From the NCBI RefSeq assembly GCF_027580225.2, contig NC_073342.2:10970501-11034500 (forward strand): DNA of 64,000 nucleotides, written 5' to 3'. Origin of the DNA: Misgurnus anguillicaudatus. Lineage: Eukaryota; Chordata; Actinopteri; Cypriniformes; Cobitidae. Under the pieces are notes generated by a model. It did no database searches. It saw nothing but the letters and a program-made list of their open reading frames with translations, and had not been told where the DNA came from. The position numbers were made by a program, and so were the translations under genes. This document shows positions 1 to 11,685 of the stretch, one piece after another; the stretch's first letter is position 1; the number at the start of each line of letters is the position of its first letter.

Positions 1-3000
1 GTCCATAAGATGTTTTTGCATGTTGTTTTCACATAGTGTTTTTGTTTTAGTTAACTCGCTCACACAAATAGATGTGTTCGACTTCATCAAGAACCGACAG
101 GCAACATCAAAGTAGGACTGCGAGTTAAAAGCAGACCTTTATGCATGATTTCTTAAAGGTGCTCTAAGCGAATCTGTGTGACGTTACTTTTTGTTGATGT
201 TTTAACTGTTTTCAAACAAATGGAGCGTAGCTAACTTCTCCCCCTCCCTTCCGTGCTTTCATGAACGCGCCTAACCCCCACCCCCAAATCCTTCTTGTCG
301 TTTATTGGCTAGAACACTTTGTTATCGTTTCTGATGGTAGGTTTGGCCACTTTGTTGTTATTACAGTTTGTGGAGCCTGGGCTGTCTACAGAGATTTGCG
401 TTTTTTTACAGTTTGATCGGTGGACAGGCAGCAAGCAGATAGTGAGGAGATGTTTGCTGTATGAAACAAAAAATGTGTTATGGTCTAAAACGCGTGAATT
501 TGCTTAAAGCACCTTTAAATCGCTCTTGTGGTTTTTGCAGCGACACTTGAAGCCAAACACATCCAAATAGAAAACAAGTTGGAAGCCTGGCTTTTATCAA
601 ATGGTTGAGAGAAAAGCAGAAAACACTGTTATTAAGCAGCTGTGCCTGTGACGGCCGTCAATTAAACTGAAGCCGGTCTCTGTCCTTACTCCTGATAAAC
701 ACGCACTGACACCTTTTTTTAAGTAGGCCTATGCACTCAGCTACCTTGAAAATTTTTACGACTTTTTAGACAACAACTACAACAAAAATGCTGCAGTATA
801 TCTGTAGCCTATCTTTTTAAGTCTGCTGGTGTGTCCTGGAATATCAGATAAACTGGGCCATCAGGTAAAATGGGCCACTTAAGGTTTGAGTGTCATATTT
901 CTTACAAAGTTACCAACCAATGACTGGAAAGAATTTTGTACTTGACTTATAGCTAATTATTTTATTGGTCTGTGGCTGAGCTGAGGTTGCTGGGGGGGGG
1001 CTGATATATCCAATCTTACTTCTCAATAATAAGGTTGGTAAATCAATGAAAAACAAATGCACATTAAGAAGAAAATAGTCTTAATCCATGTCTTGATGGC
1101 CTCTGTGGGATGTTGATTTATAGCTCAATTATTGAAATTTTTGTTTATATACAAAAAAAAAAACATTTTTAGTAACTGTCCCAATTTACCTAAATGTGTT
1201 AAGGTAAAATTAGCCATTAATTTAATTTAAATTGGTCACCCAGTTGAGTTTATTTGTGTTATTAAATTTATTTATATTATTAATTTATTAATATTGTTGC
1301 ATTTATGACAAACACTTTCCACATTTTACCTTCTAAATGTTTTTGTATGTGTGAAGTGTGTTTATATGTATCGACATAATGAACGACAATCAAATTTATG
1401 TTTTAATGTCATTTAAATGCAACGTACACTGTTACATTATTAAATGTAATATAAGTAATACATTTAATCAGAAATTATTATTTTACTTTGCAGTCTGACT
1501 GGCCCATTTTTCCCAAATCTTTCTATCTCAAAAATTAGGAGCAGCACCCCCTGGTGGCTTCGCAATGTCTCAGAAGATAATTTATTTTCTTCAATCACAC
1601 AGCCCAAAAGTCCCGAGGACTAGCGTTATTTGTCCAAATGACTCGTTATCATGCATATCAGAAAAAGGTAATCTTTTCAAAAACTATTTAAAAATATAGC
1701 CAAATTGTTTCGCGGTGTTTAACGCACATGTAAATGTAACAGAACATTTAAAGTAAAGAAGATTGAATTAAATTATTAAAACGACATGAAAGGAACTACA
1801 TTGTAAAGCCTCGATGTACAATAAGGAACATGCGCATTTAAGAGTGGTGGGTATTTAAAAAATTAATATAAATTATTCCCATGCATCGATTTTAATGTTA
1901 AACGTCTATAAATCCAAATTAATACATATTTAATATATTCCAACAATTTAGGATATGATGTTTTTATTTTAAAGTCGAAAAATATCTTATTTTTACACCG
2001 CTGTGCAGGAGGCATGGCAAACCGAAACAAAAATATTACATTTACGTTTAAAAATAGAATTAAATGAAACCCGTGAATTGAAAGGTCCACTAGTTGCCTT
2101 AACTCGAGTGATGTCAATAAAGTTTCCATGTTAAAATTTATAAATATTAAAAACTTATGGAAAACAAAGGCGGAGTAGGCTACTGGCACGAGTGAGAATG
2201 TATAACTGGTTCCATTCCTCCGACTTTCCTCCAAACTTGCTTAAAATTAATTCTCCTGTTTTTCTCTTTTTCTTTAAATCTTCAAACTCCATGTTGCATT
2301 TAAGCTACACCATACAGAACAGCAGACCCGGTGCGTGATGCGTGCCAGAGGAGACTCCGCACATGACTCGCGTTGCATTTTGTAACTTTTACAAATCATT
2401 TTGTAATTTGTGTAACTTTTTGGACACATTTGTTACTTTGGCGAAAATATAGTCTATATATAATATTTCTGATTATATGGCAGTTTTCTCCCCACCCAAT
2501 GAGGCTAATAAAGTAATGATAAAAAATATGCTTAATCAACGGTCCGGCCCGGCCAGAGGATAGTAGCAGAAAATAACGACCCTGGCAGAGAATCTAAAAT
2601 CTACTGTGTTATAGGCTATATAGTTTGTATGCACCGTCAGCGCAGCTGTACATTATGGATGTGAGGTGCGAGTGAGTTTTTAAAAGAAAACATAGGTAGA
2701 GTGGTCTGCAGAATAAAAAGCTTGTGAACAACTTTAGAATTCTATAACTCTATACCAACCCCCCCCCCCCCCCGCATCCGCACCACAGCACCACTTACCG
2801 AAAATATCTTCCCGCGCCAACATGTAATGCATATACAATTATATTTGATTAGATCAGTTCAACACAAAAATCCTTATAGTCCTTATTAATCATAAAAACA
2901 CAGTTTGTTAGTGTCCCAGGCGATTAACTCAAAAAGTGGCCCAATTTACATAATATCACCCTGTGTACAGTAGCAGTGGTTCTCAAAGTGGATGCCCAAT

Positions 3001-3230
3001 ATCTATCACAATTTAAAAAATACATTAATTTAATATAAATATGTGTAACTAAACCTTAGAAAAATATGGCTACTAACCAACAGCACTATGTCATGTGAGT
3101 AAAAGGCAGAATACAAATTCCGTTATATTATTAAAATTCTATCACAGTTTTAAGTTATCTTATGTAATCCAGACAAACCCTCTGTGTACCTGTACAAAGC
3201 GACTCCACCCATACGCGTCTTTGTTTTATG
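1..3230. other. Upstream AT-rich flank with no recognised gene
   Basis: I found no convincing coding exon on either strand. The short open frames (for example 319-507 plus and 1863-2234 minus) have no recognisable domain. A poly-C run lies at about 2758-2773. Short related motifs around 'gggcca/ggcccaatt' at about 860-890, 1500 and 2935 suggest an old repeat, but no ends could be defined. The last part is the upstream flank of the GIMAP-like first exon. Confidence 0.5.
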
Positions 3231-3236
3231 TAAACT

Positions 3237-3290
3237 GAAAACTGAAAGTAAAAAAGCAGTGTAAGTGAAACTAGATTTAATCTGAAACTT
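3237..3290 (+). promoter_or_regulatory. Interferon-response-like (IRF/ISRE) motif cluster
   Basis: Three IRF-type half-site motifs lie within 54 bp, just upstream of the exon 1 ATG: GAAAACTGAAAG (3237-3248), AAGTGAAACT (3263-3272) and TCTGAAACTT (3281-3290). The first matches the known positive-regulatory-domain/IRF pattern of GAAA-type direct repeats. GIMAP genes are immune-expressed, so an IRF-driven promoter fits. No clear TATA box is seen. The motifs are read directly from the sequence. Promoter function is inferred. Confidence 0.55.
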
Positions 3291-3302
3291 CTACTGGGAA
3301 AG

Positions 3303-3324
3303 ATGTCTAGTAAAATGGACGCAG
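3303..3324 (+). CDS. GIMAP-like exon 1 (leader, start codon)
   Basis: The ATG at 3303 opens a seven-codon leader, MSSKMDA, plus one extra base (phase 1), followed by a strong donor GTAAGA at 3325. Joined to the acceptor at 8700/8701, the split codon becomes Gly and the frame runs straight into DTQKLSDLRIVLMG, the normal lead-in to the AIG1 P-loop. The IRF-type motifs directly upstream support a real first exon. An in-frame second Met at codon 5 is another possible start. This exon is too short for an ordinary ORF scan. Confidence 0.7.
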
Positions 3325-3548
3325 GTAAGAAATCCTTCTAGTTTTATTTATGAAACATTAATAACTTATGAAAAGTAGATATTCACGACATCCGAAAACA
3401 TCAGAAAGTTAGGCCGGTGTTGGTGACACTCTCAGGCAGTATTGCTTGTTTTTCTGCAATGACGCAACGCAAATAATGACTAGTTGACTGATAAATGAAT
3501 AACATTATTAAAGGTACTTTAACGAAAATGAAGAATAAAATGGTAGGG

Positions 3549-6084
3549 ATTATGGAGAGAGATATGCGTCTTTATTACATGCGATAAATTAAATGATCTG
3601 AGAGAAATAAAACTATTTGAAAGAAAAAGTTATCACACTGATGGCAAGGAAGCATTTCATGAAAAAAAAGAATATTTGAGAGAAAAAGTTTTCATACCAA
3701 TTGCAAAAAATAATAATATTTGAGACTAAAAAAAGTTTTGAGAGAGGGTGTTTTCTCATGATGGAACATGGAAAGTATAAATTTGAAATTTTTAAAATTG
3801 TTTTTGAGAGGGGAAGGTCTCTCGGGTGTGTGTTTTTTGCTGTTGGTGTGAAAACATTTTCTCTAGGGGAAGGGTGTTTCTGTCGGGGCGCTTTTCTTTG
3901 CTCTCGGTGCGGTTTCTTGCTCTCGTGTCGGGATTTTGCTTTCTCTGTGGGGGTTGTGTCGTGGGCGGGGCCGCGTTCCTGTTGGCCGGTCGGGAAGGCG
4001 TCGTCTCTCCAGTCTTGGGAGTCGGGCTGAGTCGTTGCACCGTTGTTCGGTTCACCTGGATGGATGCTGTCTCTGCTTTTGGTTGAGCGCGGACTCTGGT
4101 GTTTGAATAAGATGATGACACACAACTCGATGGATAGCTGGCTGAGCAAGTTCACAGCACTGAAGATTAAACATTAAAAAATGAAATGGTGCTCTTGTTC
4201 ATGAATGAATGTGTCTTGTATTATTGGCTTGCTGATCGCTAATTAGCCATCATGCTAGGTAAACTTGCAAATGCCAAATGGATGTTTTGAGTCACTCCTT
4301 ATTTACTGATCTGGTTTCTGCCTTTGCACTTGCTGGCCTCGGGGCACCTGGGGAGTGGCTGCTTGTTCATCATGTGCAACCTCCTGTTTAACTTTCAACC
4401 AACGTTATTGTGCATGGAAGGTGGCAATGCCACCCGTCCCGTGAAACACGAAATCGTCCCGTATTTACAGGCAAAATGACGCGTATCAAATCAATACGGG
4501 ACGCGATTTGTTTTACATACACTCTTAAAACGAATGTGTTCAATTGAGACATCGGACAACACATCTAGTGTTTTATTTACATGAACTCAAAATCAATACG
4601 AAATAACACATAATGTGTTGAATAGTTTAACATAAAACAATGTGTTACAATTAACACACCCAGTGTTGTTACAAACATAACACATTATTGATATTGATAT
4701 TTGATGATCCGATAGGTGAACACAGCTGTCAAACACCTTGTGCCACTACATGTCAATCACCTTGTACCACTACATATGGATCTGTTAATTTAATAAGTTA
4801 ATAAAAATATGGTTCAAATCTCACAAGTTCCTCCAAAGCTTATTTTTTGTGGTGGTGGTTGAGGAGATTCCCCCTTTTATATGTAAAGCGCTTTGAGTGT
4901 TGCAGAAAAGCGCTAAATAAGCGTAACAAATTATTATTATTATTATTATTACTTTGTTGCCCTATTTATTATTGTCATAGCTGTGTATTGATGTTGAGAG
5001 ACTGAGTGCATCTGTTCACACTGATTTCAATAGCAGCTATCTTATTATAATGGTATTAATGTTAATATTTTTATGAAAACAAAAAAACACATTTAAGTTA
5101 TGATATACCACCAATGGCACGTACATCGGGACTGTGGTCACCGGCGTAGCCCCGACGTGTGTGGCCCCCCGCGCTGCGGCAGCTAGGCGTCCCTTATTTT
5201 TCTGTACTTCCTCCATGCACACTAACGTTGGTTAAAAGTTATACAGGAGGTTGTATATGATGAACAAGCAGTTACTCTTCAGGTGCTTTGAGGCTAGCAA
5301 GTGCAAAGGCAGAAACTAGATCACTAAATAAGGAGTGAATCAAAACATTTATTTGGCATTTGCAAGTTTACCTAGCATGATGGCTAATTAGCGATTAGCA
5401 AGCCAATAATACAATACACATTCATTCATGAATAAGAGTACCATTTCATTTTTTAATGTTTAATCTTCAGTGCTGTGAACTTGCTCAGCCCAGCTATCCA
5501 TCGAGTTGTGTGTCATCATCTTACTCAAACATTAGAGTGTCCGTGCTCAACTAAAAGCAGAGACGCCATCTATCTAGGTGAACCGAACAACGGTGTAATG
5601 ATTCAGTTCGATTCCCAAGACAAGACGATGCTTTCCCGACTGGCCAATAGGAACGTGGCCCCGCCCATGACACAATTTTCACAGAGAAAGCAAAATCCTG
5701 ACACGAGAGCAAGAAATTGCATCGAGAGCAAAGAAAAGCGTTTTGATAGAAACACTTTTTTTTTTAGAGAAAATGTTTTCACACTAATAGCAAAAAACAT
5801 ATACTTGAGAGATTTTTTTTTCTCAAAAATAATTTTAAAAATTTCAAATTTATACTTTTTATGTTCTATCATGAGAAAATACTTTCTCTCAAAACTTTTT
5901 TTTAGTCTCAAATATTATTATTTCTTGCTATTGGTATGAAAACTTTTTCTCTCAAATATTCTTTTTTTTCTCATGAAATGCTTCTTTGCTATCAGTGTGA
6001 TAACTTTTTCTTTCAAATAGTTTTATTTCTCTCAGATCATTTAATTTATCGCATGTAATAAAGACGCATATCTCGCTCCATAAT
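3549..6084. mobile_element. Large palindromic (foldback) transposon with ~860 bp arms
   Basis: The left arm (3549-4407) is the reverse complement of the right arm (5224-6084) along almost its whole length, from the outer TATGGAG.GAGATATGCGTC end to the inner AACGTT end. An 816 bp loop lies between them. Both outer edges are flanked by TA, compatible with a TA target but not proof of one. No transposase is visible, so it is non-autonomous. The long open frames in the arms (3613-4155 minus, 5475-5939 plus) are mirror images of the same repeat and are not genes. Nearly all differences between the arms are G on the left and A on the right when both are read in the left-arm sense (see findings). 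Confidence 0.8.
4408..5223. repeat. Loop of the palindrome with a LINE/SINE-type 3' tail
   Basis: The loop between the palindrome arms has no gene. At about 4869-4952 it carries a 'GTAAAGCGCTTTGAGTG' type segment followed by AGCGCTAAATAAGC and a run of ATT triplets, the typical 3' tail of fish L2-like LINEs and the SINEs that share it. Around 4519-4690 there are repeated 'aatgtgtt' and 'aacacatt' stretches from a further small repeat. The open frame on the minus strand at 5037-5222 has no recognisable product. Confidence 0.5.
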
Positions 6085-6469
6085 AGTGCTGTAAATAAAA
6101 AAAATGAAAATGGTAATCACCACAAAGCTATTAAATGTCGGATTAGCATTACAATATAATAATAAATTATAATACTTATTATAATATAATATATATATAT
6201 AATATAATACTGTGTATTCTTTAATATTGCATATAAAAATTTATTTAATACATAATTACATAAAAATTGTGTACTTTTACTTGAGTTGTAGGCCTACTTA
6301 AATATTACATGTAAAACAAACACGTGTATTTATGAAATGTAATAGAATAAAATTATGATAATATGCTTTGGCATAAAATACAATGACAGATAAAATACAA
6401 ATACTTTTAAGTATAAAGTAAAACCTCTGCTTGATAGTGAGTGACCCTAGCAATCAACTCACCTACATT

Positions 6470-6745
6470 TCCTAAAGGGATAGTTCAACCAAAAATTCTG
6501 TCATCATTTACTCACTCATGTTGTTACAAACCTTTATACATTTCTGATGAAAATGAAAGAAGATATTTTGAGAATTGTTTGTAACTAAGCAGATCAGAGG
6601 CCCCATTGACTTCAATAGTAGGAATAAAGGATACTAATGAAGTCAATGGGGCCTCTAATCGGTTTGGTTACAAATAATCCTCAAAATGTTTTCCTTCGTG
6701 TTCATTAGAACAAAGAAATGTATACAGGTTATACATATGCCCCAC
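6470..6745. repeat. Widespread cyprinid-type palindromic MITE
   Basis: The segment begins with the 'AAGGGATAGTTCAACC' end followed by the 'ctgtcatcatttactcac' stretch that is very common in cyprinid genomes. It contains an internal inverted repeat around 'aggccccattgacttc' (about 6598) and 'gaagtcaatggggcct' (about 6638). It is non-coding. The family name is not assigned; recognition rests on general familiarity with cyprinid repeats. Confidence 0.6.
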
Positions 6746-6803
6746 TGTCCATTCTAACACATGCCACTTTGTGTTTCATTCCACACAATGCTTACCAGTA
6801 TTA

Positions 6804-7292
6804 GGGGGGAAACGCATTACAAGTAACGTGCATTACGTAATAATATTACTTTTCTAAAGTAACGAGTAAAGTAATGCATTACTTTATAAATGTACACATT
6901 AATATTTGAGTTACTTTTGTTAAAGTCATGCGACTTGTTACTTTTCAGTTAATTTTATTTTTAAAAAATTATGTACTGAATTAAACTGAACATGGTTGCA
7001 TAGAATTACACACTCGGAATGCGGGAACAGTTTGAGTCAGAAACGGAGATGGCAGGCCAAAGCTTGACTTATTTTGCGATGGAAATATGCAATTTCTGAA
7101 TGCAGAACTTCGTAAAAAACAACTGCAAGGCCTGAAAGAGATCAAGCCTCAGCCAAGAAAGAAAAAGTAATGCAAAAGTAACGTAAGTATTACTTTCCAT
7201 GAAAAGTAACTGAGTAATGCAATTAGTTACTTTTTGGGGAGAAACTTAATATTGTAATGCATTACTTTTAAAAGTAACTTTCCCCAACACTG
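6804..7292. repeat. Teleost interspersed repeat with inverted ends
   Basis: The left end, 'GGGGAAACGCATTACAAGTAAC', and the right end, 'GTAACTTTCCCCAACACTG', form an imperfect inverted pair. Between them are many short 'aagtaac' and 'gttact' motifs in both orientations. This pattern is common in teleost genomes. There is no coding content. The class is not settled. Confidence 0.5.
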
Positions 7293-7397
7293 ATGTTTAC
7301 ATCTATGAATGTTGTACGTTGGGAACTGTATAGTGTGTGTGTGTATACTGTATATTGTCTTGTGAATATTGTCATGTGAAAATTCTATATTGTAGAG

Positions 7398-8122
7398 TAG
7401 GGGTGCACTGATAAATGCTGAAATACACCAATAATACGTGGACGATGGCTATTCTGAAAAGGGGATTATCACGCTGATACATAGTAGCTTTCAGCGATCT
7501 TTATACACGTCCACTTCCGTGGGATCATACTGCCAGGTCTGCTGGTCCAGATTGAACAGAAAAGTAGTTGAGAAAGGTACGTAAAGGAACGATGGTGTTG
7601 TAGAAATGTAGTAAAGTAAAAGTACAGACAATTTGTTGCAAAATGTAACAAAGTAAAAGTCAAAAGTATGCACTATAGATTCTACTTAAGTAAAGTACAA
7701 ACACGTGGAACATGTACTTAAATACAGTAACAAAGTATTTGTACTTCGTTAACGTACATTCCACTACTGCCTAACATTGATGTTAGATACCTAACCTAAC
7801 TGTGCCGGAAGTGGACATGCACAAAGTTGACAAGTCCCGCCCACGAAACCTGGAAGCGTGATAATCCCCTATTGCACAGCCGATGTTACTCACAGCTATT
7901 TCATGTAGTACGGCTTTTGATCAGTAAGTCCTTATCGATTTGACTCATTTATAACATGCATTCAAAAAAGCAAAGCTGCATGTGTATGGTTCTTCGTCTG
8001 CAGTGCATATTGAGTTTCTGCACGAGAGCGCCCTCTGGCTTTTGGATGTAGCGGCATTTCACCGTATTTCATTCTGAAAGCATTACAAACATCATCGGCC
8101 GATATATATCAGTGCACCCCTA
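7398..8122. mobile_element. hAT-like element with TAGGGGTGCACTGATA ends and internal older repeat
   Basis: TAGGGGTGCACTGATA at 7398 is mirrored exactly at 8107-8122. Inside, 7570-7770 is rich in 'aagtaaa/gtactt' motifs resembling Tol2-type hAT ends, which suggests a second relic nested within it. The segment at about 7880-8080 is shared with 62700-63005 at the other end of the window. No transposase frame is present. Confidence 0.6.
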
Positions 8123-8199
8123 TTTTACAGTCATGTACTGTGCGTCTAGTGTATAAAACTTATGTATAGATTTGTACATTGCTCCAGAATTTCATTGCA

Positions 8200-8471
8200 C
8201 AGGGGCGTAGCCAGAATTTTATTTTTGGGGGGTCCAATCTTAAAATATATATGAGTTGCAACCAATAAACCTATAAATGGCAGTCCCTCACCTCTGTCCC
8301 ATGACAGATTTTTTGCAGCATCCCTCCTCCACCCCATCACCTCACTCTCATCTAGATTCATTTATCACAGTTAAAGAGGGGGGAGTACTCTGGGTTCGGG
8401 CTAAAATTCCGAGCTCGGAGCCCTCTCCTCGGACAGCACGGCAAATAGGCCCCCTCGTGGCTACGCCCCTG
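8200..8471. mobile_element. Short hAT-like MITE (CAGGGGCGTAGCCA ends)
   Basis: The left end CAGGGGCGTAGCCAG (8200) is mirrored by TGGCTACGCCCCTG ending at 8471. The 272 bp interior has no gene. A clean 8 bp target duplication is not visible, so the copy is probably old. It lies about 230 bp before the first AIG1 exon acceptor. Confidence 0.6.
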
Positions 8472-8700
8472 ATACAGAGCTTGTTTACTGCGCTCCAAAC
8501 ACAATATTTTTTTCTCAACACATGACACTCAAGGTCATCTGTGTCTTATTGTAAATAAATCATCTAGACTATATTAACCAATCAGCAATAAGAAGTTTAA
8601 TAGTTGCATGTTTATCCTTTTCAACTGTATTACAGATTCTGTAATGTGATTATCTTCATACAAAATAATTTAAAATAAGTGTTTTGTGTATTGGTAACAG

Positions 8701-9408
8701 GTGACACTCAGAAGCTCTCAGATCTGAGGATTGTGTTAATGGGACATAAAGGAGCTGGTAAGAGTTCATCAGGAAACATCATCCTGAACAGAGAGGAGTT
8801 TGACTTGAAGAGTTTGACTGCTCAGTGTGTGAAGAGACAGAGAGAAGTAGCAGACAGACACATCACTGTGATTGAAGCTCCTGGATGGAGGATTGATGAA
8901 CCTGTAGAGAAGAGCACTGAGTTACTGAAAGAAGAGATTTCACTCAGTGCGTCTCTGTGTCCTCCAGGACCTCACATTGTTCTTCTGGTTATACGTATGG
9001 ATGATAGATTTAAAGAGTATGAGAGAAAAGTATTTCAGGGTTATGTTGATCTTCTGGGTGAGAGAGTCTGGAGTCACACTATAGTGCTCTTCACTCATGG
9101 AGACTTTCTAGGAGACACATCTATAGAGCAACACATTGAGAGTGAAGGTGAGGATCTCCAGTGGCTGGTGGAGAAATGTGGGAACAGATATCATCTTCTC
9201 AACAATAACAACAGAAGTGATGAGACTCAGATCAAAGATCTGCTGGAGAAGATAGAGGAGACAGTGACAGAAAACAACGGCCACCATTTTAAAATGGACA
9301 GAAAGATTTTACAGGAGATGGAAGAGAGAAGAAGAGCAGAGGAAGAGAGAGCAGAAGAACGAATGAAGAGGATGAAGAAACAGAGAGAGATGATCAGATC
9401 ACAGATGA
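8701..9408 (+). CDS. GIMAP-like exon 2: AIG1 GTPase domain 1
   Basis: This 708 bp phase 1-1 exon lies between acceptor 'ttggtaacag' and donor GTGAGT. It encodes a complete AIG1-type GTPase module. The P-loop (G1) is GHKGAGKSS at about 8741-8767. The G3-like segment reads VIEAPGW. The 'SLCPPGPHIVLLV' strand follows, then the G4-like FTHGDFL with the AIG1 box around GERVWSHTIVLF, then the G5-like RYHLLNNNNRSD. The last ~50 residues are rich in Glu, Arg and Lys and probably form a coiled coil (EEERAEERMKRMKK). Reading past the donor meets a stop within three codons. The copies at 20160 and 27400 are close paralogues. Confidence 0.85.
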
Positions 9409-9958
9409 GTGAGTAAACATCACAGTCATGATATAAACACTGAGTATCTGCAGTAATGAAGTCATGAAAATGTAAAACTACACATGATAAAAACTGCTGC
9501 AAACACGATTAACAATAAAGAAATTAAATAAGTCACAACAGAAACAAAAACTCTTTTCATCAAGTCATTTAATCAGAATAGACCCATTATCTATGTCCTA
9601 TATAATGGTGGTCCAACTCAAGAATCCCTAAAATCGTCTGAAATACAATCAACTGAAAACATTTTGTAATATTATGTTGAAATGTTTAACAACAGTGAGA
9701 TGAGCTAATACAGTAACTGCATATTTTTTACTTTTCATTTTTTTGTTTTTGTTTTGTATTAATGCCACAACATCACATGATCATGGTTCACCAACCCTTT
9801 ATGTTTTTATATTTTTGTGGTTTATATTTTTAGTAAATAATCACATAAAGACAAAATATAATGTCAGAAAATGTAGTAACTTTTTTATTATAGTTATTAG
9901 ATTTATAGTAAATAAATGATTAGACACAGCTGTCAGTATAATCTTATTTTAGGTACAA
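9409..9958. repeat. Start of intron 2; duplicated flank shared with the next units
   Basis: After the exon 2 donor, this non-coding sequence closely matches the sequence following exon 3 (20865-21430) and then the one before exon 4 (25728-27030). The match covers the 'attaacaataaagaaattaaataagtcacaac' region and the 'gtcagaaaatgtagtaac' region. So the duplicated unit is an AIG1 exon plus its flanking intron, not the exon alone. Confidence 0.7.
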
Positions 9959-10097
9959 ATGAAGTTTAAAGCATAGGTTCGGGAGGAGCCTAAACATTCA
10001 GTCCTGTCAATCATCCGGATAGCCTATTTAAGCGAGTTAATCTCCACGCCCTACATTGACGATTCATCCGGCATAGGCCCCGCCCAGTACCGGAAAA

Positions 10098-10356
10098 ATG
10101 TCTTTCCAAGACCAACTCCTGCTCTTCACCTCCGACGAAGAATTTTCCTCCGAAGCAGATCTATCATCAGCGGTCGTCGGGGCATCCCAGGACCCTCCAA
10201 CTCTAACCATGTTCCCACGCAGAGCTGCCTCCAGCGAGACGTCCTTGAACCTCTCTTTCTGTGACTCCACCCAGACCATCTCCAATCCCTGCAATAGAAA
10301 AATGGACTGTGAACGGGATGCGGCACGCTCTCACGTCCGCCGACATCGAGTTTTCT
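10098..10356 (+). pseudogene. Possible N-terminal gag fragment of the DIRS-type element
   Basis: An ATG at 10098 opens an 86-codon frame starting MSFQDQLLLFTSDEEF, acidic and Ser-rich, ending at a stop near 10356. It lies close to the left edge of the insertion, and its low-complexity character suits a retroelement gag N-terminus. If so, the rest of gag resumes 5.3 kb later at about 15643. No domain is recognisable here, so the link is inferred from position and orientation only. Confidence 0.3.
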
Positions 10357-10688
10357 AGAAGGCTGTCAAAAGCCTAACTTAAGGTCTTTACACACCGGGA
10401 CGTTTTGTCGTGCGCGTTTATCGTCGACGTTTAACGTCACGTTTTTCTGCTTTCACACCCAAACGATTTTTACTGGCGCTGAGCCGAGTGAGGTGCAATT
10501 TCACTCCCTGGACATTAGATGGCGCCTAATACAAAACAAATATATGCCGGTACACAGGGTGGCGTTATGCGTCTGTTTTGACACTCACTTGTCACACAGA
10601 AGAAGAGAGCCGGTATTTACACTCACGTGTAGTCAATAACCATTCATAAACGATTTTTGGTTAACGGGCAAACAAACAAACATGGCTT

Positions 10689-10692
<4 letters not shown>

Positions 10693-10762
<70 letters not shown>
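10693..10762. repeat. (AT)n microsatellite
   Basis: About 35 uninterrupted AT units, seen directly. It falls in the repeat block that splits the DIRS-type element. Confidence 0.95.
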
Positions 10763-10765
<3 letters not shown>

Positions 10766-11685
10766 CTTTGTACAAACAATATCTCCGTGAACTTGAATAC
10801 ATTTTTAAATGAAATCTATTTGATTCGATTCTTTTATCATCAGTTAATAATATATCAGCATCTCCACATAAAATTAATTATTTTTGATAGAACACGTTAC
10901 ATCAGAATTAAAACTCTTTCACAAAATATAAGGTAATGGGTGATCCGATGTGTGTACTTTTAACAAATGTTTTACAAGCACTTTCTCTGTTAACAATTTT
11001 CTCAAATTTCCTGCCAAATGTATTGTATTTTGTGATTTGGCTAAAGATTTAAGTTCTCATTTTAACCAATATACTCGTTTTATAGAGGTTGGGTGGGTAG
11101 AACAAGGACCCACCATTTTTGTTGTGCCCAAAAATGTTAATACTCCTGCAAATTGGTAAGTGTTGCCTATGAATATAATGATGCAATAATTAGGTATGTA
11201 GTTATTACAATAAGAGGTCAACAATACTAATGTACAAATATGTGCATAGTGCCAAAATGTCACGTTATTTACAATTAGTTTTTTTTTATCAAACATTTAT
11301 TTTTGTGAATGAACTGCAGTTTGCAATAACAATCAGAGACATGACAGTAAAATCCAATAAAACAGGATTCAGAAATGTTGGTCCACTCCAGAAAAGTCAC
11401 AATGACTGTAGTGCAACTGAACCGTAGTGCAAATCAACATTTAGAAATTAGACATTTTCAAATGTATTTCTTAAATGTATAAACACTTAAAATACATAAG
11501 TAAAATGGTATATAATAAACATTAATTTGTGTGAACAAGAACTGGCAGAGCTGTAGAGCAAATAAGTCACAATGATAGAAGTCTAAGTGACCTGTAGTGC
11601 AAATAAACATATCTATGAAATGTACATGTTCAACTGTATTTCTTGAATGTATAAACATTAAAAAATAACTAAATAAAATGGTATA

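Noticed and set aside
4240..4960. CRISPR-like or regulatory array in the loop's repeated 'aatgtgtt' motifs
   Set aside because: The motifs are irregular in spacing and belong to a small interspersed repeat. CRISPR arrays are not expected in an animal genome.
3613..5939. Long open frames in the palindrome arms (180 and 154 codons) as a gene pair
   Set aside because: They are mirror images of one repeat read on opposite strands, are low in complexity and differ by the strand-biased G/A changes. There is no domain or splice context.
10682..10936. 84-codon frame starting with a Tyr-Ile repeat
   Set aside because: The repeat is the translation of the (AT)n microsatellite and the rest is AT-rich noise.
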